DNA of 64,000 nucleotides from Anaerocolumna xylanovorans DSM 12503 (GCF_900143645.1 NZ_FRFD01000014.1:1-64000), one strand, 5' to 3'; positions 51,686-61,841 are shown, numbered from the stretch's first letter. Made by a program: numbers and translations. Notes: a model not told the origin generated them from the sequence alone.

Positions 51686-52948
51686 TTAGAATAGGAATTT
51701 TTTCATAGCTGCCTTAAAATAATCCTTAAGGTTCGCTTTATCGACATTTTCAGATGCCACAATATCCACCTTTCCGATGGTCTTGCCTCCCAGCTGGTAG
51801 GTTACCTCACCAACCTTATCATTTTCTTTTACGGGGGCGGTAAGACTTTCCTCTACGGTTACCTTTTTTGTAATATCCGCCGGATTGGTTCCTTTTAAGC
51901 ACAGATAAGAGAATTTATCATTTACCTTGTAATTCAATCCGTCTGCCACACCCTTTTTTACCGGTATGGGAGTTACTGCAAGGTCCTTGTTATCGTCCTG
52001 GTAAATGCTGCAATTAGCAAAGCCATAATCTAAAAGCTTTGCAGCTTCCCTGAAACGCACTTTGGTCTCAGGTGCTGCCAGTACTACTGCTATCATATCC
52101 ATGCCGTTTCGTTTGGCTGTGGCAGAGAGACAATACTTTGCAAGACTTGTAGAACCGGTCTTAAGCCCGGTGATTCCATTGTAACTTTTAATCAGCTTAT
52201 TGGTATTGGTAAGTCCGAATTCACTTTGGCCTTTCTTTGTGGTATGAATGATATTTTCCATCCAAACAGTGGAATAATCACTGATCTGAGGGTATTTTGC
52301 AACAAGCTCTCTGGACATAAGGGCTATATCATATGCCGTAGTATAATGATTATCTACGTCCAAGCCGCAGCAATTCACAAAATTGGTGTTACTCATGCCC
52401 AATCCCTTTGCTCTTTCATTCATCATGTTCACAAAGGATTCCTCAGAACCTGCTATGTATTCGGCCATTGCAACGGCAGCATCATTGGCACTGGCTATAC
52501 TGATACATTTTATCATGGTATTTACATCCTGGGTTTCGCCGGGCTCTAAATATACCTGGGAACCTCCCATGGAGGCTGCATATTCACTGACAGTTACCTG
52601 ATCCGTCAGCTTAATCTTACCGCTTGCCAGTGCATCAAATATCAGTAAAAGTGTCATAATCTTTGTGATACTGGCAGGTTTTCTCTTTTCATCCTTGTTC
52701 TTTTCATAAATTACAGTACCCGTTGAACCTTCTATGAGAACTGCCGACTCGGATGTGATATCAACTGCTGCACTATCCTGCGTTGTGCCGTTTTGTGCAA
52801 CATCTTTCTGTGCTGTGCTATCCTGCCCGGCGGCTTCCTTACTGTTCTTCCCGGTATCTGCAAAGGTTTTTGCGCCCATATTACCGGAAAAAAGTAATGC
52901 AATGCATAACACAAAGCAAAGAATTTTTGCATATTTCTTATACTTCAT
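51686..52948 (-). CDS. D-alanyl-D-alanine carboxypeptidase (DacF/PBP5 type)
   Basis: A 420-residue secreted peptidase that removes the last D-Ala of peptidoglycan stem peptides. A signal peptide (ILCFVLCIALLFSGNMGAKTFA) is followed by a Gln/Asp/Ser-rich spacer, the SxxK motif PASITK, the SxN motif in CISIASANDAAVAM, and KTG in GLKTGSTSLAKYCL. The C-terminal part (about 320-420) is the small beta domain with LNYKVNDKFSYLCL. DacF-like enzymes act in sporulation cortex and cell wall maturation. GAGG lies 6 nt before the ATG. Confidence 0.93.
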   Translation of the reverse strand: MKYKKYAKILCFVLCIALLFSGNMGAKTFADTGKNSKEAAGQDSTAQKDVAQNGTTQDSAAVDITSESAVLIEGSTGTVIYEKNKDEKRKPASITKIMTLLLIFDALASGKIKLTDQVTVSEYAASMGGSQVYLEPGETQDVNTMIKCISIASANDAAVAMAEYIAGSEESFVNMMNERAKGLGMSNTNFVNCCGLDVDNHYTTAYDIALMSRELVAKYPQISDYSTVWMENIIHTTKKGQSEFGLTNTNKLIKSYNGITGLKTGSTSLAKYCLSATAKRNGMDMIAVVLAAPETKVRFREAAKLLDYGFANCSIYQDDNKDLAVTPIPVKKGVADGLNYKVNDKFSYLCLKGTNPADITKKVTVEESLTAPVKENDKVGEVTYQLGGKTIGKVDIVASENVDKANLKDYFKAAMKKFLF

Positions 52949-53015
52949 ACTAACCTCACTAGTCCATATCCTATTAGTATATAATTAGTACGAAGTATAA
53001 GATTTTAGACCAACT

Positions 53016-54185
53016 TTATTCAGTTCTTAGGGCATCTATCGGGTTTAATTTTGCCGCCTTATTTGCCGGCATAAATCCAAATCCCACACCGATACCGGCT
53101 GATACGCCAAAAGCTAACAGAATGGAGTTTACCGTAGGATAAGCATCCAGTCCAAAGGCATTTCCGATGTTGGTGGTTGCAGCCCAGCCTAAGATAATTC
53201 CAATAGTTCCTCCCAAGATGCTGATGGTTGCCGCTTCTATTACAAATTGCAGCAGGATATCCTTTCTTTTAGCCCCCAGGGATTTTCTGATACCAATCTC
53301 CTTGGTCCTTTCAACCACGGATACCAGCATGATATTCATAATTCCAATACCGGCAACTAACAAGGAGATTCCTGCAATACCGCCTAGTATGGAGCCCATC
53401 ATATTAGTCATCTCCGTTACTTTTTCAAGCAGCTCTGCCATCGTCGATATCTTATACAAATCCTCATCCTTCATGATGTTATACAAATAATTATCAAGGA
53501 GGGTCTTGCAGGTATCCACCTTATCATCACTTACAGCTGCAAAGCTGTAGCTTGAAATAGCGGTTCCCGCCATTCTTACTGCGCTGGAATAGGGTATATA
53601 TACACAATCATCCGCTGAATTTTCTTCTGAATCGGCTTCTTCTTCCTTAATACCGATCACCGTGTATACTTCCCCGTTTATCCTGATGGTATCTCCCACC
53701 CTGGCAATGCCGTCAAAGAGTTCATCTACAATGTAGGTACCGATAACGCAGCCCTTATAACGGTTCTTTATGTCAGCATAGTCAATAAATCTTCCGCTTG
53801 ACAGCTTAAAATCATTCAAGTCCGCATAATCTTCTCCGACTCCGGTAACTGTGGTACTCATAGAATTCGTACCGTATTTTAAAGTATAATTGCTGACTAC
53901 GGAAGGGGATACTCCCTCAAATACATTGCTGTATTTCTTTACGAAGTCATATACATCATCCACCTTTACAAACCGGGTATCCGTATTGGTTACAGAGACC
54001 GTCAGCATATTGGTTCCCATATCGGAAAAGGTAGACAGTACATAATTCGTAACACCATTCATAAGACCGATTAAGGTTATAACTGAGGTAACACCGATTA
54101 TCATGCCGAGCATGGTCAGGAATGATCGCAGCTTGTTACCGACAATACTTTTTATTGCCAATTTAAAGGTCTGAAATAAATTCAT
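53016..54185 (-). CDS. ABC transporter permease, MacB/YknZ-like
   Basis: A 389-residue permease with the FtsX arrangement: one N-terminal segment (LRSFLTMLGMIIGVTSVITLIG), a periplasm-type extracellular domain (about 45-265) and three C-terminal segments, with VERTKEIGIRKSLGAKRKDIL, the cytoplasmic coupling block of MacB/YknZ proteins. It forms a complex with the ATPase and the membrane fusion protein encoded upstream. Its ATG overlaps the ATPase stop (ATGA). YknXYZ in Bacillus protects against a toxin; the substrate is unknown here. Confidence 0.92.
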   Translation of the reverse strand: MNLFQTFKLAIKSIVGNKLRSFLTMLGMIIGVTSVITLIGLMNGVTNYVLSTFSDMGTNMLTVSVTNTDTRFVKVDDVYDFVKKYSNVFEGVSPSVVSNYTLKYGTNSMSTTVTGVGEDYADLNDFKLSSGRFIDYADIKNRYKGCVIGTYIVDELFDGIARVGDTIRINGEVYTVIGIKEEEADSEENSADDCVYIPYSSAVRMAGTAISSYSFAAVSDDKVDTCKTLLDNYLYNIMKDEDLYKISTMAELLEKVTEMTNMMGSILGGIAGISLLVAGIGIMNIMLVSVVERTKEIGIRKSLGAKRKDILLQFVIEAATISILGGTIGIILGWAATTNIGNAFGLDAYPTVNSILLAFGVSAGIGVGFGFMPANKAAKLNPIDALRTE

Positions 54186-54892
54186 GTACGATTCCTCCTG
54201 TACTCCTCTACGCCGCCGTCAAAATCCACCTTTCCATCCTTTAAAGACACAACGCGGTTTGCCTCTTCTGCAATGGAATGATCGTGGGTAATGAGCACAA
54301 TCGTATTGCCTTCTTCATTGAGCTGCTGCAGAAAGTCAAGCACTTCCCTGCTGGTTTTTGAATCCAGTGCTCCTGTAGGCTCATCAGCCAGAATCAGGGA
54401 GGGATTACCAACTAAAGCTCTGGCAATGGAACCTCTCTGCTGCTGTCCGCCTGAAAGCTGATTGGGAAAGTTTTTGTATTTATCCTTAATCCCAACTCTG
54501 TCTAAGGCTGCCATAGCAAGCTCTTTTCTCTTACGCCTTGAAACTCCTGCATAGAGCAAGGGAAGTTCCACGTTCTCAAGCAGTGTCTGCCTGGCTAACA
54601 GATTATATTGCTGAAAGATAAAGCCGATGGTCTTATTTCTGATTTCAGCCAGTTCATCCCCTTTTAGGGTTGAAACGTCTTCTCCGTTTAAGATATACTG
54701 CCCTTCTGTTGGAACATCCAGGGCACCGATAATATTCATTATCGTGGACTTTCCGCTTCCTGACTTCCCGACAATAGCTACAAATTCTCCCGGATATATC
54801 TTAAGACTTATTCCATCATTGGCACGCACCTCAGTGCTTCCCATCCGGTATATTTTATAAATATCAATTAGATTGATTAAAGGTTCATTCAT
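54182..54892 (-). CDS. ABC transporter ATPase, MacB/YknY-like
   Basis: A 236-residue ATPase. Walker A GKSGSGKSTIMN, Q-loop IFQQYNLLARQT, signature LSGGQQQRGSIARAL, and Walker B ILADEPTGALDSKT are present. AGGAGG lies 9 nt before the ATG. It is the energy unit for the permease downstream. Confidence 0.95.
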   Translation of the reverse strand: MNEPLINLIDIYKIYRMGSTEVRANDGISLKIYPGEFVAIVGKSGSGKSTIMNIIGALDVPTEGQYILNGEDVSTLKGDELAEIRNKTIGFIFQQYNLLARQTLLENVELPLLYAGVSRRKRKELAMAALDRVGIKDKYKNFPNQLSGGQQQRGSIARALVGNPSLILADEPTGALDSKTSREVLDFLQQLNEEGNTIVLITHDHSIAEEANRVVSLKDGKVDFDGGVEEYRRNRT

Positions 54893-54906
54893 GACGGTAA
54901 CACCTC

Positions 54907-56799
54907 CTATCTGCCGCCAGAGGAACCGCTTCCCTGGCTTCTGCTCTGGCCGCCTCCAAAGGAACCGCTTCTTTGACTGCTTCCGCCTTGCCAGTTACCT
55001 CCGGGACCTCCTTGGCCGCCTTCCATGTTGAATCCTCCGGGCATCATTGTCTGAGTCGTACCTGAACTGGTACGTTTTACATAGACTTCATCCCCTTCTG
55101 ATAATCCGCTCTTAACTTCAATATAGTTCCCGTCAGTCAGTCCTGTTTCTATTTCCACTTCCTTAAATCCCGCCGGAACACTTCCATTTGCTTTTGTTAC
55201 AGAAGCATCCTTCACATAGACCACATCTCCACGCATTAAAGCGTCTGCCGGTATTGCAAGAACACCTTCTGCCTTTTCCACTATAATCTCACCTGTTACA
55301 TTCATACCGGGAAGCAGGTCCCCCGCATCATTAATGCGTACCGTTACCGGGTATTGGGTAACACCGCCGTTTGTAGTACTCTCAAGACTTATGTTTGTTA
55401 CTACGCCGCTTATCTTGGCATTTTCCAGTGCATCTGCTGTTACATTGACCTCCTGGCCTACAGCTACACTCTTTACATCCAGTTCATCCACATACATTTC
55501 AAAGGTAACGGCAGATAAATCATAGATGACGCACAGGCTGCTCTGGGAATTGATAGTATCTCCCTCCAGTGCATCTTTTCTTATGACCTTACCCGAAATA
55601 GGTGCTGTAATACTGTAGTCTGTCTTGGTATCCACAACCTCATCCAAAGCAGATTTGGCATCTTCAATACTTTCCTTTGCCGTTTCAATGGAATCCTTCG
55701 CATTCTCCATGGAGTCCTTTGCATTCTCTGCTGTTTTATTATAGGAGTCAAGCTGGTCTTCTATGGAATCTTTATCAAGAACAGCAATGGAATCGCCTTC
55801 TGCGACTTTATCTCCTTCTTCTACGGAAAGCTTCGCTACTTCACCGGCTTTTTCTGCTGTTATCACTGTATCTGTCAGTGGTTGAAAGGAGCCTTCCTCA
55901 CTGGAGGAAAGGGTTCCGATTGAGGCCGTTGCTTTGCTCTCTGCAGTAATACCGCCCGGGTTCTTTACCTTAATTGTAACCTTCTTAACAATCCTGTTAC
56001 CGCTTAATGCTTCCTCAAGGCTGCTTACCTTGGTAACCGTACCGGATAAGGTTTCCGCGCCGCCTGATAATTGGACAGAAGCTGTTTTCCCAACCAAAGC
56101 GGAAGTTACATCGGAAGCATTAAAGTAAACATCTAACAGCATATAACTGTTATCATAGATCTTAGCAAGCTGGCTGCCTTTTTGAACGTTATCGCCTTCC
56201 TTTACCATAAGTTCTGTAATAACACCGGCGGAGGCGGCAGTTAAGTTTAAATTTTTATATTTATCTGCAGCTTCATTATAATCTTTTAAGGCATCTTCAT
56301 AGTTTGCCTTTGCCTTATCATAGTTCTCAACCGATTTATCATAATTCTTTTCTGCTCTGGAAACGGAGGTATTGGCCTGGTCTATCTTCTTATCCAGAGT
56401 ATCTGTAGTAACCTGGTAAAGTACCTGCCCTTTTTCTACCTCATCTCCTTCTTCAAAATCAGCGGATATTACCTCTCCTTCTACCAGGGTTTTTACCTCA
56501 TATGTATTTAAAGGCTGAACGGTACCGGAGGAAGTCAGTGTGTTTTCAATGTCTCTCGTTTCTACTTTAGCTGTCGTTACCGTATTTTCGGAAGCTGCTT
56601 TTTTTGCCTTATTAAGTACCAGCTTTTTATATCCCATCCCTGCTGCTATCACTATGATTAATACAATAATTACGATACGTATTATTTTTTTCGATTTGCT
56701 CTTTTTTCTTGGCTTTTTACCATTTGCAGTTTCTGTTTTTGCAGTTCCTGCCTTTGCAGTTTCTGCAAATGTACTGCCCTTTTTCTTAAACAGATTCAT
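54907..56799 (-). CDS. Membrane fusion/adaptor protein (MacA/YknX-like), duplicated lipoyl modules
   Basis: A 630-residue HlyD/RND-type adaptor. A basic cytoplasmic end and one membrane segment (IIRIVIIVLIIVIAAGMGY) are followed by a lipoyl-like half (GEVISADFEEGDEVEKGQVLY), a coiled-coil of repeated YDKAKANYEDA-type units, a second lipoyl half, a beta-barrel, then a second set: VAKLSVEEGDKVAEGDSIAVL, a coiled coil rich in NAKDSME repeats, and barrels near the C-terminus. The tail (about 585-630) is rich in Gly, Ser and Gln. YknX-like proteins are usually about 380 residues, so the central modules appear duplicated. Confidence 0.88.
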   Translation of the reverse strand: MNLFKKKGSTFAETAKAGTAKTETANGKKPRKKSKSKKIIRIVIIVLIIVIAAGMGYKKLVLNKAKKAASENTVTTAKVETRDIENTLTSSGTVQPLNTYEVKTLVEGEVISADFEEGDEVEKGQVLYQVTTDTLDKKIDQANTSVSRAEKNYDKSVENYDKAKANYEDALKDYNEAADKYKNLNLTAASAGVITELMVKEGDNVQKGSQLAKIYDNSYMLLDVYFNASDVTSALVGKTASVQLSGGAETLSGTVTKVSSLEEALSGNRIVKKVTIKVKNPGGITAESKATASIGTLSSSEEGSFQPLTDTVITAEKAGEVAKLSVEEGDKVAEGDSIAVLDKDSIEDQLDSYNKTAENAKDSMENAKDSIETAKESIEDAKSALDEVVDTKTDYSITAPISGKVIRKDALEGDTINSQSSLCVIYDLSAVTFEMYVDELDVKSVAVGQEVNVTADALENAKISGVVTNISLESTTNGGVTQYPVTVRINDAGDLLPGMNVTGEIIVEKAEGVLAIPADALMRGDVVYVKDASVTKANGSVPAGFKEVEIETGLTDGNYIEVKSGLSEGDEVYVKRTSSGTTQTMMPGGFNMEGGQGGPGGNWQGGSSQRSGSFGGGQSRSQGSGSSGGR

Positions 56800-56820
56800 C
56801 CCTCAATCCTCCTTAACTTT

Positions 56821-58686
56821 TTAGTCAGCATCCTGTGCTATGATAACTCGTACACGGCCTCCGAGGGCAGTCGTTTTATCATAATAGGCCGTCAGTTTAT
56901 ATTTTGTTAAGCTGGTTACCTTACTTAACGTTGTCTGTGTATAGTCCATTCCATCATAGAAATATACTTGCGCATTATCTGCCAGCAAATACTTGGTGGA
57001 GGAATCCTGTACATAAGTAGAACCGACCGCCTTAACTGAAACTGACTGAAGCTTCATAACGGAAGAGATATCCGTTCCATTAATTATAAGCCCTACAGGT
57101 CCGATGCTTGCGGAAAGAATCTCTGTAGAAGTGGTAGTGGAAGTCTTTCCATTTATAATGTACTGGCTTGCAGAACCGGAACCGGCTGTGCTCTTAATTC
57201 CAAGATAAATACCGTATTGGTATAAATCACCGCTTACATTGTTAAGAATCAGATTTGTAATCTCATTTCTGCTGTTCATTTCACAATAGATAACACTTCC
57301 GGAACTTATAAGAGAACCGGCAAGCCGGCTTGCATACAATGATGTGTAGTTTCCTTTATAATAGTCCAGTATCTTTACATTGGCTGCCAGCTCATAGCTT
57401 CCTAAAGCCAGACCGTCCGCTGAAAAGGTCATACTGGATGGCAGAGAATTTGGAAAGGCATAGCTTTCAACGGCCGAGGTTCCGTTCGTATAGGTAATAC
57501 GGACAAGCTGCCCGTCTGTATAGCTTACCTTTGTATTGTCATAATCCTGTTCAAAGGTAGCTCCGCTTGCATCGACCACTGTCATAAAGGATGTATAGGT
57601 ATAATCACCCTTTGCATCGGTTACCGCGTGCTTTCCTGTACTTAGTATAATTCCTGTCGTGGTCACATTGAGGGCATCAACTCCCAGGGCATATACCACT
57701 GTGTTATCTTTACCTAACAGTAAGGTTACAACATCCCCGGTTTCATAGATGCCGCCTGCTGCAAACTGCTCCGCTGCAGCTGCCGTACTTAACGTATATT
57801 GGGTCCCCCCAATCGTCACATGGTCCGGTATAAGAGTATCACTTCCTATGGACTGAACGGTTCCGGTAACTTTGTTATCATAAGCCCAGATGGTTTTTTG
57901 CTTCGTGGAATAGTACAGTACATTATATTGATCAATTGCTGTTAGGGTGGATTTCTTCCCATCTTTATAATATGTAGCCCCAGCCAGCGCAAAAGGAATC
58001 TTCTGTTTCCAGTTATCCATTACGACTACAGGACCTTTCATAGAAGAATTAACTAAGGAAAGATAGTTGATATCACCGTTTGTATCAACCTTAATCCCAA
58101 GTGTTTCTCCATAAACCTTTCCGTCTTTTGTGCTTGCAGTCAGAACATTATAAAACAGATTGATACAGTCAGTTCTTGTTAACTTCTGACTGGCTGTCTT
58201 AGATATATTCTCATTCAGATTCTTCTTCGAATACAAGTTCATCATACCGGTGTATACATTGCCGGTAAAATCCGCATCGGTATATCCAAGGAGTTTAATG
58301 ACACTATATACTGCTTCTTTTAAGGTAATAGCTGACGATGGCTTAAAGGAACCGTTTATGTAGCCGGACATATAACCCGCTTCAACTGCTGCCTGAATAT
58401 AACCGGCGGCCCAATAGGTCTTCTTTACATCACTAAACAAGGTTACATTGGTTTTGGCTGTTACATAATCTTTCTTTGCGGACATATTAATTAGCATCTG
58501 TGAAAATTCTGCCCTGCTCACAGCTGCTGATAAAGCGTTGGTGCTTCCTTTATCCGTATTCATAATTCCCAGTTCATTCATTACTTTTTGTGCATTGCCG
58601 CTGTCTGCTTTTACTAAAACAGACGGATAAACTGCTGTAACAAGAACAGCTGCAATAAGTATTACCATTAGTAGTTTTCGCTGCAT
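56821..58686 (-). CDS. S-layer-homology-domain protein
   Basis: A 621-residue secreted protein. A signal peptide (LLMVILIAAVLVTAVYPSVLVKA) is followed by two SLH modules (about 45-185), with RAEFSQMLINMS, DVKKTYWAAGYIQAAVEAGYMSGY and FKPSSAITLKEAVYSVIKLLGY. These bind secondary cell-wall polymers. The remaining 430 residues are strand-rich with many Tyr, Thr and Ser and are not recognised. It lies 22 bp upstream of the adaptor gene in the same orientation, so it may be an accessory outer part of the MacAB-like system. Confidence 0.85.
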   Translation of the reverse strand: MQRKLLMVILIAAVLVTAVYPSVLVKADSGNAQKVMNELGIMNTDKGSTNALSAAVSRAEFSQMLINMSAKKDYVTAKTNVTLFSDVKKTYWAAGYIQAAVEAGYMSGYINGSFKPSSAITLKEAVYSVIKLLGYTDADFTGNVYTGMMNLYSKKNLNENISKTASQKLTRTDCINLFYNVLTASTKDGKVYGETLGIKVDTNGDINYLSLVNSSMKGPVVVMDNWKQKIPFALAGATYYKDGKKSTLTAIDQYNVLYYSTKQKTIWAYDNKVTGTVQSIGSDTLIPDHVTIGGTQYTLSTAAAAEQFAAGGIYETGDVVTLLLGKDNTVVYALGVDALNVTTTGIILSTGKHAVTDAKGDYTYTSFMTVVDASGATFEQDYDNTKVSYTDGQLVRITYTNGTSAVESYAFPNSLPSSMTFSADGLALGSYELAANVKILDYYKGNYTSLYASRLAGSLISSGSVIYCEMNSRNEITNLILNNVSGDLYQYGIYLGIKSTAGSGSASQYIINGKTSTTTSTEILSASIGPVGLIINGTDISSVMKLQSVSVKAVGSTYVQDSSTKYLLADNAQVYFYDGMDYTQTTLSKVTSLTKYKLTAYYDKTTALGGRVRVIIAQDAD

Positions 58687-58962
58687 TTAATGTCTCCTTT
58701 TCAATAAAATTACTAATATCCACCAGTAAAATACATCTTAATTTTAAGAATAAGTAGTGATTTTTCTGTGAAGAAACCGTGAAAATTTTAAGGATAAATT
58801 AAGAATTCCGAAAAAATATCGTAATACTTTTGAAAGAATTGTAAGATGCTAAAGAAATGTGCCCCAAACTATTCACCGACTTAAACGGTAAAACTTAAAA
58901 TCCCGTAAGATCATAACTTCGGCAATAATTCAGGATTAAATATGTGCTTTTACGACTCATAG
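58687..58962. other. Divergent intergenic region
   Basis: About 280 bp of AT-rich DNA between the divergent S-layer-homology and chemotaxis genes. Apart from the plus-strand -10 described next, no repeat or RNA was recognised. Confidence 0.4.
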
Positions 58963-58971
58963 TGTTATAAT
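58963..58971 (+). promoter_or_regulatory. Extended -10 promoter of chemotaxis receptor
   Basis: TGTTATAAT matches the extended -10 TGnTATAAT. No good -35 is present 17 bp upstream, which is normal for this promoter type. The start codon lies 35 bp downstream. Confidence 0.55.
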
Positions 58972-59005
58972 AATATCATTGCTGAAACATATAGGAGGAC
59001 TTACG

Positions 59006-60487
59006 ATGAAAAAACAAGATACTTACGATTATAAGAGAGTTGATGTGGTTAACTTAATTATTACAATTGCACTCGTTATATTACTCTGTATACAGAATGT
59101 CATTACCTACGGTATTGCCGGCAGTATTACTTCTTTATTATCCGGAGCTCTTATTTTGGTAATTTCATTTATTAATTACCTGGTTCCTATTAAACAAAAT
59201 GTAAAAGCGTTAATATTTTCCATCCTTCCGGCATTGGTTATTACAGCCCTAATGTATACTGATAAATTTGAAGTGAACAACCATTATATACTGATATTGA
59301 CAATTGCAATGGTGGGTCTTTATTTTAAAAAGGAGCTAATTGTGATTCACGGTATTTTCCTTAATGTTGCTCTCAACCTCGTATATGTTTTAAATCATGA
59401 AGGGGTTATGGGAATGGATACCGGTACAGGCAGTTATGTCAAAATCCTGCTTCTGATGAACGGTATTCTGGTTTTGCTGTTCTTTCTTGCAAAGTGGGGA
59501 AACGAGGTTGTAGGGAAAGCAAATGAAAAAGAGACGGAAGCCAGAAAGCTGTTGGAAACACTGGAGATTACGTTTCAGGCAATGGAAAAGGGATCAAAAT
59601 CCTTAGATACCAATGTCAGTACTGTAAACACGCAATTATATGGAATCAGCACGGCCAGCAAGGATATTTTGAATTCGGTACAGCAGATGGCTGCTGCAAT
59701 ACAAGAGGAAGCAACCGGTGTATACCGGGTTAATGAATCCATGATAACTTCTATGCAGGTAATGAATCAAAGCATTGACATTTCGAAAGGTGTTGTGGCC
59801 AAATCCAGCGATATGGCAAATAAAGTAGAGGATGGATGGAATAAAATACATGAGGTTTCCAACCATATGAATACGGCAACCACAGCAATCGGTATGACGG
59901 CGGCAACCGTTAACGAACTGAAAGACAGTCTTGGGGAAATCAATACACTGTTAAACGGAATAAAAACAATCGCAGGACAGACTAATCTGTTAGCATTAAA
60001 TGCATCCATTGAATCTGCCCGTGCAGGCGAGCAGGGAAAAGGCTTTGCCGTTGTAGCGGAACAGATTCGCGCATTATCGGAACAAAGCAAAGGAATCGTT
60101 GCAAATATTAATGATGTAACGGAGAGTATCTTTACAAAATCTGAACTCGCCTCAAAAATGTCTGTGGAGGGAGAAAAGGCTACAACAGATGGAATTAGCA
60201 TTATTCAAGAGGTTGCAGAATATTTTACAGATATCAGGAATTCCTACATTGAAACCAATTCGGCATTATCAAAAAATATGAATCAAATAGCTGCAGCTGC
60301 AAAAGACTTCACTGAAATCCAGGAACAGATTACCCATATGGCCAGCATAGCAGAAGAAAACTCCGCATCTACACAAGAAATCTTTTCTATTATAGAAGAT
60401 GAAAATTCCCAAATTAATGGAATCAATTCCTCTGTACAGGAGGTAACTAATCTAAGTAAGGTATTAAAGGAACTTTCTGTGAGATAA
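59006..60487 (+). CDS. Methyl-accepting chemotaxis protein without HAMP domain
   Basis: A 493-residue receptor. About six hydrophobic segments fill residues 20-170 with only short loops, so there is no large extracellular sensor. The signalling half (about 185-493) is a long coiled coil with the conserved hairpin tip GQTNLLALNASIESARAGEQGKGFAVVAEQIRALSEQSK. No HAMP domain was recognised. It passes signals to CheA/CheW. The ATG at 59006 has AGGAGG 7 nt upstream; the longer frame from 58979 lacks this. Confidence 0.92.
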   Translation: MKKQDTYDYKRVDVVNLIITIALVILLCIQNVITYGIAGSITSLLSGALILVISFINYLVPIKQNVKALIFSILPALVITALMYTDKFEVNNHYILILTIAMVGLYFKKELIVIHGIFLNVALNLVYVLNHEGVMGMDTGTGSYVKILLLMNGILVLLFFLAKWGNEVVGKANEKETEARKLLETLEITFQAMEKGSKSLDTNVSTVNTQLYGISTASKDILNSVQQMAAAIQEEATGVYRVNESMITSMQVMNQSIDISKGVVAKSSDMANKVEDGWNKIHEVSNHMNTATTAIGMTAATVNELKDSLGEINTLLNGIKTIAGQTNLLALNASIESARAGEQGKGFAVVAEQIRALSEQSKGIVANINDVTESIFTKSELASKMSVEGEKATTDGISIIQEVAEYFTDIRNSYIETNSALSKNMNQIAAAAKDFTEIQEQITHMASIAEENSASTQEIFSIIEDENSQINGINSSVQEVTNLSKVLKELSVR

Positions 60488-60492
60488 TTATA

Positions 60493-60533
60493 AATGCATC
60501 CATATTGAGCTTTCTGCTTAATATGGATGCATT
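60493..60533. terminator. Terminator between convergent genes
   Basis: AATGCATCCATATT and AATATGGATGCATT form a perfect 14-bp stem. It follows the chemotaxis gene by 6 nt, and T-rich DNA follows on the plus strand; it may also serve the convergent gene. Confidence 0.75.
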
Positions 60534-60548
60534 ACTTTGACTTTATTT

Positions 60549-61118
60549 TTATCTTACAGCAACCCGGCAGGTTAAGAGCTTTCCTTCAACCTTTGCATAG
60601 ATTACTACCCAGCCCTTTTTCTTTGCTTTTACCTTGCCAAAACGGCTTACTGTTGCTATTTTCTTATTTCCGCTATACCACTTTACTCTGCCATTTGGCC
60701 CCTTTATATAAAGTCTGCAGCTATTTCCTCTTGACAGCGTAAGCTTTTTGTGGCTGATATCAATTACCCTTACCCTGCATTTACGCTCTCTGCCGTCAAA
60801 ACGGATACGGATAAAGGTTGTTCCCGGCCTGTACGCCGTTACCGTTCCAAAGATGCTGACATCTGCAACTTTTATATCAGTAGAAGAATAGGTTACTCTC
60901 TGATTGAGCCTGATAAGATAAAGATGGAATTCTTCACCTTTCTTTAAGACAACATCCTCTGCATTCATCTTCTCTGAAAACGGATCAAAGAGATTGGTTC
61001 TGTAATAAATGGAAGTATGGGGAATTACCAGATACCACAACAGCCCTACAAAAGCAATATAATAAATAATTGAGACTGGTCCCTGAAAACGGAATAAGCG
61101 AAAAAACTTGCTTTTCAT
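60549..61118 (-). CDS. Membrane-anchored BIG2-like (Ig-like) protein
   Basis: A 189-residue protein with one N-terminal membrane segment (PVSIIYYIAFVGLLWYLVI) and two Ig-like repeats of the BIG2 type: SSTDIKVADVSIFGTVTAYRPGTTFIRI and YSGNKKIATVSRFGKVKAKKKGWVVI. These give small extracellular beta-sandwiches. The tail is very basic. The function is unknown; a cell-surface role is likely. It lies downstream of two signal peptidase genes in the same orientation. Confidence 0.75.
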   Translation of the reverse strand: MKSKFFRLFRFQGPVSIIYYIAFVGLLWYLVIPHTSIYYRTNLFDPFSEKMNAEDVVLKKGEEFHLYLIRLNQRVTYSSTDIKVADVSIFGTVTAYRPGTTFIRIRFDGRERKCRVRVIDISHKKLTLSRGNSCRLYIKGPNGRVKWYSGNKKIATVSRFGKVKAKKKGWVVIYAKVEGKLLTCRVAVR

Positions 61119-61150
61119 TTCTTATCCTTTTTCGCTTTTCTTACTATATC

Positions 61151-61810
61151 TTATTCCAAAAGTCCAAATTTATTCAAAGGCCACACTCTAAGTATTACTT
61201 TCCCTCCGATATTATCCTTCTTAACAGGTCCGACCTCTTCATACCGGCTGTCAAAGCTTACTTCCCTGTTATCTCCCATAACAAAATATTCATCCTCTGC
61301 CAGGGTAATAGGATTCGCGGCAATTCCGGCTTTGGTTATAGGCTCCTTGCCGTAATGCTCTGATATTTTCTTATCATTGATATAGATGTCTTCCCCTTTA
61401 ATCTGCACGGTTTCGCCCGGAAGCCCGATAACACGCTTTACATAGTACTCCTTATTCTCCCTGCCATAGGGATAGAACACGATAATATCAAAACGCTTTA
61501 AACCATCCAAATGGTAACTGATTTTCTCAACCATTAACTGGTCACCGTTGTGAAGGGTATCTTCCATAGAAGGTCCGTCTACGATTGTCTTTTGGATGAC
61601 ATAGGTAGGAATTATATATAAACAGACAAAGAAAATAATTGCATAGGTGATTAAGTCCTTTATAATAGACCGCCGCCTGGATTTTTTCATCTCTTTGGTT
61701 ACATCACTGTCTAAAACCTGTACTTCTTCATTTGTTCCATTATTATCAGCCAGCTCCTCGTTTGCTTCCTTTGCAAAAGAATCGGCATATTCTTTTGGCT
61801 CCTGTTCCAT
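61151..61810 (-). CDS. lepB: Signal peptidase I (second of tandem pair)
   Basis: An approximately 219-residue type I signal peptidase. An acidic cytoplasmic end is followed by one membrane segment (LITYAIIFFVCLYIIPTYVI), the catalytic Ser in VDGPSMEDTL, the Lys in YYVKRVIGLPGE and the box YFVMGDNREVSFDSR. It cleaves signal peptides outside the membrane. ATG 61810 has GGAAGG about 10 nt upstream and is preferred to 61828. It is a close paralogue of the next gene. Confidence 0.92.
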   Translation of the reverse strand: MEQEPKEYADSFAKEANEELADNNGTNEEVQVLDSDVTKEMKKSRRRSIIKDLITYAIIFFVCLYIIPTYVIQKTIVDGPSMEDTLHNGDQLMVEKISYHLDGLKRFDIIVFYPYGRENKEYYVKRVIGLPGETVQIKGEDIYINDKKISEHYGKEPITKAGIAANPITLAEDEYFVMGDNREVSFDSRYEEVGPVKKDNIGGKVILRVWPLNKFGLLE

Positions 61811-61841
61811 ATTCCGGTTTCCTTCCATTTCAATAATATAA

